The notes beneath the pieces were generated by a model that had not been told where the DNA came from, did no database searches, and saw nothing but the letters and a program-made list of their open reading frames with translations. The position numbers and the translations under genes were made by a program. Below are positions 1-5,499 of a stretch of 6,964 nucleotides of DNA, in pieces (position 1 is the stretch's first letter; every line of letters begins with the position of its first letter). Source of the DNA: Phycisphaerae bacterium (lineage in GTDB: Bacteria > Planctomycetota > Phycisphaerae > Phycisphaerales > SM1A02); the NCBI GenBank assembly GCA_002718515.1, contig PBEX01000030.1, positions 45,519 through 52,482 of the forward strand, given 5' to 3'.

Positions 1-609
1 GCAATGGGCGTCAGCGGCATCGTCATCCGGTGTAGCGAAGACTGTGGCCCCAAACAAGTCGCCGGAGAAGTCGCCGTTCCAGTCATCAACGCTGGCGACG
101 GCATAAGCGGCCACCCAACGCAAGCCCTCCTCGATTCACTGACATTAACGCGATACTTTGGCACAGAAGATTTAGACGGATGCAACATCGCCATTGTTGG
201 CGACATCGCCCATAGCAGGGTCGCTCGCTCAAACGTGCAATGCTTATCTAAACTTGGTGCAACAGTCACCCTTGTTGGCCCTGAAGAACTACTGCCTACT
301 GATATAGACTGTGAATGCACGACAGCATTTGATGACGTGCTCGCAACGACTGACTGCGTCATGATGTTACGAGTTCAGTTCGAACGAGATGCCAAAGTTG
401 GTGACGATTACCGTGCAAACTTTGGACTGACCGAGGAACGTGCAAAAAATTATGAAGGTGCAATCATGCATCCGGGACCAATCAACCGCGGACTTGAGAT
501 GGATGATTCCGTTGCAAACATCGACAGTTCTCCACATAACCTCATACTCTCCCAAGTGACATCTGGTGTCGCAGCGCGAATGGCTGTGCTTGAACACCTC
601 ATTGGATAA
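1..609 (+). CDS. pyrB: Aspartate carbamoyltransferase catalytic chain, 5'-truncated by window edge
   Basis: Catalytic subunit of aspartate transcarbamylase, which joins carbamoyl phosphate and L-aspartate to give N-carbamoyl-L-aspartate in cytosolic de novo pyrimidine synthesis. The frame is open from base 1 (an Ala codon precedes the Met codon at 4-6), so that Met is internal and roughly 100 N-terminal residues lie outside the window; the family is about 305-310 residues. Counting from Met 4-6, visible family motifs are the carbamoyl-phosphate Arg in VIRC (residue 9), NAGDG (29-33), HPTQALLD (37-44, with the active-site His and Gln), GDIAHSRVARSN (66-77), the aspartate-binding LRVQFER (122-128), HPGPINRG (156-163) and SQVTSGVAARMAVL near the end. 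The pattern is closer to the Bacillus-type enzyme than to E. coli PyrB. I see no missing key residue in the part present. The next gene begins 3 bases after the TAA stop, so co-transcription is likely. Confidence 0.95.
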   Translation, partial: AMGVSGIVIRCSEDCGPKQVAGEVAVPVINAGDGISGHPTQALLDSLTLTRYFGTEDLDGCNIAIVGDIAHSRVARSNVQCLSKLGATVTLVGPEELLPTDIDCECTTAFDDVLATTDCVMMLRVQFERDAKVGDDYRANFGLTEERAKNYEGAIMHPGPINRGLEMDDSVANIDSSPHNLILSQVTSGVAARMAVLEHLIG

Positions 610-612
610 CAT

Positions 613-1986
613 ATGCAGTTTCAAACAATCATTGAACCCTTTCGTATTCGCCAAGTGCAACCCGTTCGCTCAACAACGCGCGAAGAACGAGAAGCAGCAC
701 TTCAACAAGGAGGCAACAATGTCTTCCTCTTAAAAGCGAAAGATGTGCTCATTGATTTGCTCACTGATTCTGGAACTGGCGCAATGTCAAATGAACAGTG
801 GGCGGGCATGATGCGGAGCGATGAAAGTTACGCAGGTGCAGATTCATATTACCGCTTTGAATCTGCTGTTAAAGACATTACTGGCTTTGAACACATCATT
901 CCAACACACCAAGGTCGTGCTGCAGAGCGCATTCTGTTTAGTGCAGCAGTCAACGAAGGTGACGTCGTTCCAAACAACACACACTTTGACACAACACGTG
1001 CAAACATTGAAGCGCGCGGTGCGAATGCTATTGACATCCCAAACAAGGATGCGAGCGACACGCAAGCAGTCGTTCCCTTTAAAGGAAACATGGACATCGA
1101 TGAACTCGTGTCCATTCTTGAACAGTGGCAAGACAAGGTCCCACTTGTCATGATGACCATCACCAATAACTCCAACGGCGGTCAGCCAGTGAGTTTGGAA
1201 AACATTCGCAAAGCAAGCGAGGTGTGCAAAAGCTTTAGTGTTCCGTTCTTTATTGACGCATGCCGATTTGCAGAGAACTCGTGGTTTATCAAAATGCGTG
1301 AAGATGGTTACAGCGAAACAGAAACCATTGCGATTGCTCGCGAAATCTTCTCACTTGCTGATGGCGCAACCATGAGTGCAAAGAAGGACGGCATGGCGAA
1401 CATGGGCGGCTTCCTTGCATTGAACGATACTGCTCTTGCTGAAAAATGCAGAAGCATGTTGATTCTGACTGAGGGCTTCCCGACCTATGGAGGGCTCGCT
1501 GGATACGATTTGGAATCGATCGCAGTTGGACTGTATGAAGCACTTCGCGAAGATTATCTTGCATACCGCGTGCGCACGGTCGAGTATGTCGGCGAGCGCC
1601 TCATTGATGCGGGTATTCCAATTCTAAGACCACCCGGAGGTCACGCCATTTACATCGATGCAAAAGCGTGGCTTTCGCACATCCCGCAAGAACAGTATCC
1701 GGGCTGGGCTCTTGCAAACACGCTTTATGTTGAAGGCGGCATTCGCACGAGTGAAATTGGGAGCGTGATGTTTGGGTTGCAACCAGATGGAAGCGAAATG
1801 CTCGCGGACAAAGAACTCGTTCGCCTTGCATTCCCAAGACGCGTTTATACCCAAAGTCATATCGATTACGTTGTTGAAGTATTGTGCTACATCAACACCA
1901 TCGTGAAAGATGTCAAAGGTGTTCGCATTACAAAACAGCCCAAGGCACTTCGTCACTTTACCGCTGAATTTGACTCAATCAGTTAA
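613..1986 (+). CDS. tnaA: Tryptophanase (L-tryptophan indole-lyase)
   Basis: PLP-dependent beta-eliminating lyase converting L-tryptophan to indole, pyruvate and ammonia; cytosolic, usually tetrameric. At 457 residues it has the full length of the tryptophanase/tyrosine phenol-lyase family. The N-terminal EPFRIR (8-13), LIDLLTDSGTGAMS (46-59), DESYAGADSYY (70-80, general-acid Tyr73), PTHQGRAAE (97-105), NNSNGGQPVS (185-194), and SAKKD (255-259, with Lys258 the expected Schiff-base lysine) are all present. Three positions that separate the two enzymes favour tryptophanase: Asp126 in FDTT (Thr in tyrosine phenol-lyase), Ile382 in SEIGS (Arg381 in the phenol-lyase), and His448 in LRHFTA (Phe in the phenol-lyase). 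Overall texture, such as MSNEQWAGMM, still recalls the phenol-lyase. The ATG at 613 leaves the standard N-terminus. No Shine-Dalgarno is visible in the 3-base gap or the pyrB tail, and no TnaC-like leader can fit upstream, so E. coli-style tryptophan attenuation is unlikely here. Confidence 0.92.
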   Translation: MQFQTIIEPFRIRQVQPVRSTTREEREAALQQGGNNVFLLKAKDVLIDLLTDSGTGAMSNEQWAGMMRSDESYAGADSYYRFESAVKDITGFEHIIPTHQGRAAERILFSAAVNEGDVVPNNTHFDTTRANIEARGANAIDIPNKDASDTQAVVPFKGNMDIDELVSILEQWQDKVPLVMMTITNNSNGGQPVSLENIRKASEVCKSFSVPFFIDACRFAENSWFIKMREDGYSETETIAIAREIFSLADGATMSAKKDGMANMGGFLALNDTALAEKCRSMLILTEGFPTYGGLAGYDLESIAVGLYEALREDYLAYRVRTVEYVGERLIDAGIPILRPPGGHAIYIDAKAWLSHIPQEQYPGWALANTLYVEGGIRTSEIGSVMFGLQPDGSEMLADKELVRLAFPRRVYTQSHIDYVVEVLCYINTIVKDVKGVRITKQPKALRHFTAEFDSIS

Positions 1987-2018
1987 ACGCGTATGCGGGG
2001 GAACATGATTTGGTTCAA

Positions 2019-3623
2019 TCACACTTCAGACAGTGGCATGTCTGACTCAATGCGGTTGACGCTTTGAGATTGTTTTACATCAAGCATCTTGCCAATTCCG
2101 CTGTCTGCCATTCGTCTTCGGACAGTTGCTGCATTAAATGTCGTTGAAAGTGTGTCATTGACAAGCGCGTGCAAGTCCATCGCAATTTGGGCTTCACTAC
2201 GAGCATGTCCAATTGGCATGAGTGCTTGTTCAAATGTTTGTAAAACGTTGTTTACGTTCTCAAACGTGCCTGCCTTCTCAGCCCAAGTTGCTGCTGGTAA
2301 ACATGCGTCGGCACGCTCAGTTAAATCATTAGCAAGCGTGTCGATGAGCACGAGGTATTGATTGTCGCCGACCGAGGGCGTTTCCCAACGACTTGTGTAG
2401 TTGCCAGTCACGATGACAACGTCAGCGTTTACGGATTCCTTCTGCCACGTTGCAAAGTCGAGCACATGCCCCGCAGCCGTTTCAACACCTCTTGCATTTG
2501 GCGCTTTTTCGCTTCGCACGACAAAACCGCTTTTGAATGTTTTGTCTTCGCCATCGACTGGAACTGGTCCAAGACCAATGACGGCTTTGTCATCTGCGCT
2601 TTTCGCGAGGCCACATAGAAGCCAAGCATCTTCGCAACTTATGTTCGGACTGAGGAGCAATGCAACTGATGATGCTTCTTTCAACTTGCCTGCAATAGTT
2701 GCAAGTGATGACTCCCACGCATGGGTTGCATCATCTTGGTCGAGTGTTTCGCCTTTAACCGCTGGATATGTACGCCGTGATTCATCATGCACAAACTTCC
2801 AGCCGTAACGAACTTCATCTGTAATCCAGTATTGATTGACATCTAGATTTGTCCGCGGTTTCACGCGGTAAATCTTGTTGTTGTTATGTTCAATTTGAAT
2901 GTTGTCACCACTTGAAGTCAGTGGGTCAATCGAGGGTGTTGTTTTCAAGAACCATACGCGCTGCGAGAACATGAAGTCTTTGTCGAGCATTGCGCCAACT
3001 GGGCAAATGTCAATGACGTTACCACTGAGTTCATTATTGATGCCTTGACCGGGGAAGACATCAATACATTCTTTTGCGCCTCTGCCATCAATGTAAAGTT
3101 CACTTGTGCCAGTAATCTCTTCAGTGAATCGAGTGCACCGCGTGCACATGATGCACCGGTCACCATACAGCATGATGTGGTCGCCAATGTCCTTCTTGCT
3201 TTGCGTAATCTTTTCAGTATCGCAACGCCGTACACCTCGACCGTGCTCATACGCATAATCTTGAAGTGTGCATTCACCCGCTTGGTCGCAAATTGGACAA
3301 TCGATTGGGTGATTGTTGAGAAGGAATTCCATCACCGCTTTTTGGTTCGCCGTTGCCTTTGGTGAACTTGTGTACACCACTTGACCTTCGCCAGCTGGCG
3401 TTTGGCAAGTCGGTAGGAGTTTTGGCATTGGTTCTAACTTATTGTCATTCCGGGGATTTGGTCCCCAAACTTCAGCAAGACAAATGCGACAGTTTGCAAC
3501 CACGCTGAGTGACGGGTGGTAACAATAGTGTGGGATGGTCATCCCATTTTCTTGCGCGACATCAAGGATCGATTGTCCTTGGTTGAATTCGCAGGCTTTG
3601 CCATCAATGGTGATACTTGGCAT
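2019..3623 (-). CDS. nuoG: NADH-quinone oxidoreductase subunit G, short form without N7 cluster
   Basis: Iron-sulfur subunit of the peripheral arm of respiratory complex I, passing electrons from the NADH-oxidising module toward quinone. Domains in order: an N-terminal 2Fe-2S ferredoxin fold with ligands Cys34, Cys45, Cys48 and Cys73; the His-Cys cluster motif (N5) His105, Cys109, Cys112, Cys118; a 4Fe-4S cluster (N4) with Cys157, Cys160, Cys163 and Cys207 (CPVGA); then a molybdopterin-oxidoreductase-like domain from about 220, with TPSIDPLTSSGDNI (229-242), ITDEVR (267-272) and a late ADACLPAATWAEKAGTFEN (438-456). There is no cysteine quartet at the start of that domain, so the extra N7 cluster of E. 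coli and Thermus is absent, as in the mitochondrial homologue. At 534 residues it is shorter than usual (about 700-900), mostly in the C-terminal domain. No other nuo gene is in the window. The gene is last in a four-gene minus-strand run, 37 bases after its neighbour, with no Shine-Dalgarno before the ATG at 3621-3623. Confidence 0.93.
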   Translation of the reverse strand: MPSITIDGKACEFNQGQSILDVAQENGMTIPHYCYHPSLSVVANCRICLAEVWGPNPRNDNKLEPMPKLLPTCQTPAGEGQVVYTSSPKATANQKAVMEFLLNNHPIDCPICDQAGECTLQDYAYEHGRGVRRCDTEKITQSKKDIGDHIMLYGDRCIMCTRCTRFTEEITGTSELYIDGRGAKECIDVFPGQGINNELSGNVIDICPVGAMLDKDFMFSQRVWFLKTTPSIDPLTSSGDNIQIEHNNNKIYRVKPRTNLDVNQYWITDEVRYGWKFVHDESRRTYPAVKGETLDQDDATHAWESSLATIAGKLKEASSVALLLSPNISCEDAWLLCGLAKSADDKAVIGLGPVPVDGEDKTFKSGFVVRSEKAPNARGVETAAGHVLDFATWQKESVNADVVIVTGNYTSRWETPSVGDNQYLVLIDTLANDLTERADACLPAATWAEKAGTFENVNNVLQTFEQALMPIGHARSEAQIAMDLHALVNDTLSTTFNAATVRRRMADSGIGKMLDVKQSQSVNRIESDMPLSEV

Positions 3624-3660
3624 AGGGTGAGTATTGTAGCGTAGGGATTATTGCCAAGGG

Positions 3661-4278
3661 TTACGGAAGTGCTGTTTTGCACGTCAGAATGATGGCACCA
3701 TCTTCAAGGTTCAGTGCCTGAATCGTGACGATTCGCTCGTCCATCAATTCAATCTGAGGACTTAACTCAAGCGAAACATTTTGTTCATCGATCATTGATT
3801 CTAGAAAGGAGAGTGGAAGGGGCAGTTTTCCAATCCTCAGCCGCCTTGGAGTGAGCACTAGATTTCCGCCCTCAATCAAAGCAAAACACTCAACTGCGAC
3901 TGGCTGCTCACCATCGGTGTATGCTGCGACAACCCCAAGCCAGATACCATCGGATGTGGTGTGAATCAGTGGTGAGGACATTCCCTCAGGCAATGACATT
4001 GAGTCCTCGTGCGTCAACCAATCTTCAAATCGGTGCGTGAGCCATGCGTTGACGGCATTGTCTTGGATGCGAAGCTTCCAGATTTCGCCTTCTGTTCGAA
4101 TCTTATGAAGCTCTTCAACGAGGCGGAACTCGGCCTGCTCAGCAACCGATTCATCAGGCACTGTTGACTGAACATGACTGTACCAAGACATTGGCGAGGA
4201 AAGAAGCCAGAAGAAAATCGTCACGCCAATAATCGAAAGCAGCACCAAAATGCTAAGCGTGATAAAGGTCTTCTTCAT
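3661..4278 (-). CDS. Membrane-anchored protein, YpmS/DUF2140-like, function unknown
   Basis: A 205-residue protein with no function I can assign. Residues 2-4 include two lysines, followed by a single hydrophobic segment (about 5-27), then an extracytoplasmic domain, the layout of a type II anchored protein with no lipobox or clear cleavage site. In the soluble part a motif NAWL (77-80) is followed by a Trp-rich stretch, a beta-strand-rich region, and a C-terminal block with RRLRIGKLPLPLSFLE (145-160) and VTIQALNLEDGAIIL (184-198). That block, with its IGxLPLP core followed by strand-forming residues, resembles the Firmicute YpmS (DUF2140) family; the resemblance is by eye and tentative. The ATG at 4276-4278 lies 3 bases after the stop of the upstream MFS gene, so the two are very probably co-transcribed and perhaps translationally coupled. 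No Shine-Dalgarno is visible. Confidence 0.75.
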   Translation of the reverse strand: MKKTFITLSILVLLSIIGVTIFFWLLSSPMSWYSHVQSTVPDESVAEQAEFRLVEELHKIRTEGEIWKLRIQDNAVNAWLTHRFEDWLTHEDSMSLPEGMSSPLIHTTSDGIWLGVVAAYTDGEQPVAVECFALIEGGNLVLTPRRLRIGKLPLPLSFLESMIDEQNVSLELSPQIELMDERIVTIQALNLEDGAIILTCKTALP

Positions 4279-4281
4279 GTT

Positions 4282-5499
4282 CTAGACAAGTGTACGCTGA
4301 ATTGCTTTGACGACCATCAGGAGAAGGAGGTTCAATGCTAAAAAGATGAGTCCAGCAATCACAAAAAGTCTGACGAACATCGTTTCAGGTGGAAGTGAAA
4401 CCGTCGCTAGCAGAATGCCTCCGCCAACCACGCCAAGTGCATATCCACACTGACCCGCTGCTTGCATCGTGCTAAAGACAAGCGTGGATGCTTCCCTTCG
4501 AACGCAGAGTGAAAAGGAGGAAGGCATGAGTCCGGCTGACCCAATGCCATTGAGAAGCAAGCATGGAGCAAGCACCCACTCTGGCGGGAACCACTCCATC
4601 AGTCCAAGCCCCATGAGGGCAATTCCGCATGTGCAAACCGCCATGAGGCGGACCTTCATGCCGCCGATTCTGTCAGCCAAAAAGCCCGCAGGGGCTGCAA
4701 AAAGGGCGATGGCAACGAACATACACGCCATACCAATGCCAAGCGTACTCCGCTCTATGCCGTAACCAGAAACGAGCAAAAGAGGCAACGTGACTGATAT
4801 CAGTGCCGAAATGAGGCGATCTAGGGCTGAAAAGCCAGTCCCAACCCATTCCTTGGCATCCAGCCGAACGCCAGGTCGGTGTTTTTCAGAGTGTTCGTTC
4901 ACGATGTCGACAGTTTCGCGGCATATCAGCGAAGTTATAAGGATAATCGCCGAAATTGCTGCGCCAATCCACAAGACATTACTTGGGGAATCGCTCCCTA
5001 ACATAGCACCTAGGGCGACCCCAGCGCCTAATGCAAGGAACATGATTGTGAATGCGAAGCCCATTCTGCCGCCATATCTGTCCCTTCGACCCGATGCCGC
5101 AACCATTCGGATTGGAATGACTGAAAGCATCAAGTCTGCACCGCCCTCAACGAGCCGAAAACAGAGCATCATCGACCACGACGTTGCAAAAACCATCGCA
5201 ACAAGCATCGCTGCAGATGTCAATGCAGCAATGAGCATGACAGTTGATGCCTTGATGCGTTTGTTGATCAGTGCAAGGATTGCAATGACTGCAAGCGCGC
5301 CAATGATGTTTACCGCCATGAATCCGTGGGCAGCGCCCTCCGAAACACTAAATCTGTCCACGGACAAGTCATGCAACACTGGCACGATCATCGCATCTGG
5401 GATTGCAGCAAGTCCAAGGAGCGTGCACCCAAGTGCTACTGGGTGTTTCGCACGACTTGTTTGTTTAGTTTGACTCAGTTCGTTCAGCGGACTACTCAA
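4282..5499 (-). CDS. Major facilitator superfamily transporter
   Basis: Inner-membrane secondary transporter of the major facilitator superfamily; substrate unknown. The 405 residues carry about twelve hydrophobic segments, roughly at 20-42, 57-78, 84-106, 108-133, 146-166, 173-193, then a hydrophilic central loop (195-217) and 218-243, 252-274, 283-301, 306-325, 340-366, 373-397. Family signatures are the TM4 motif RLVEGGADL (115-123) and the loop motif GFLADRIGGMKVR (272-284) between segments 8 and 9, the second-half copy of motif A; the first-half copy (LINKRIKAS, 77-85) is degenerate. This pattern suggests a drug- or metabolite-efflux type, but that is inference. The start is uncertain: an in-frame TGA (5500-5502, the stop of the upstream gene) is followed at once by TTG (5497-5499), and the first ATG is at residue 37, which would destroy segment 1. 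TTG, with a 19-residue cytoplasmic tail, is therefore the best choice. The next gene starts 3 bases downstream. Confidence 0.88.
   Translation of the reverse strand: MSSPLNELSQTKQTSRAKHPVALGCTLLGLAAIPDAMIVPVLHDLSVDRFSVSEGAAHGFMAVNIIGALAVIAILALINKRIKASTVMLIAALTSAAMLVAMVFATSWSMMLCFRLVEGGADLMLSVIPIRMVAASGRRDRYGGRMGFAFTIMFLALGAGVALGAMLGSDSPSNVLWIGAAISAIILITSLICRETVDIVNEHSEKHRPGVRLDAKEWVGTGFSALDRLISALISVTLPLLLVSGYGIERSTLGIGMACMFVAIALFAAPAGFLADRIGGMKVRLMAVCTCGIALMGLGLMEWFPPEWVLAPCLLLNGIGSAGLMPSSFSLCVRREASTLVFSTMQAAGQCGYALGVVGGGILLATVSLPPETMFVRLFVIAGLIFLALNLLLLMVVKAIQRTLV

Noticed and set aside
4..6. ATG as the true start of pyrB
   Set aside because: An N-terminal domain of about 100 residues is needed for carbamoyl phosphate binding and the frame is open at base 1, so the gene is cut by the window rather than truncated in the genome.
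1987..2018. Terminator between convergent tnaA and nuoG
   Set aside because: The 32-base gap holds only a 4-base inverted match (GATT...AATC around 2008-2020) and no run of T in either direction, so no intrinsic terminator can be supported.
2401..2808. Open frame of 135 codons antisense to nuoG
   Set aside because: It is opposite a clear NuoG domain, with Ser/Ala-rich translation and no family signature.
3624..3660. Possible promoter for nuoG: TACAAT on the minus strand at 3638-3633, with TTGGCA upstream
   Set aside because: The spacing between the two hexamers is only 13 bases and at 17 bases there is no -35-like match. A leaderless start 9 bases after TACAAT is conceivable, but one AT-rich hexamer is not enough evidence.
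4790..5473. Open frame of 227 codons on the plus strand, antisense to the MFS gene
   Set aside because: It lies wholly within the MFS coding region, has biased composition (many Ala, Ser, Ile, Arg) as expected from the complement of a membrane protein gene, and shows no recognisable domain.
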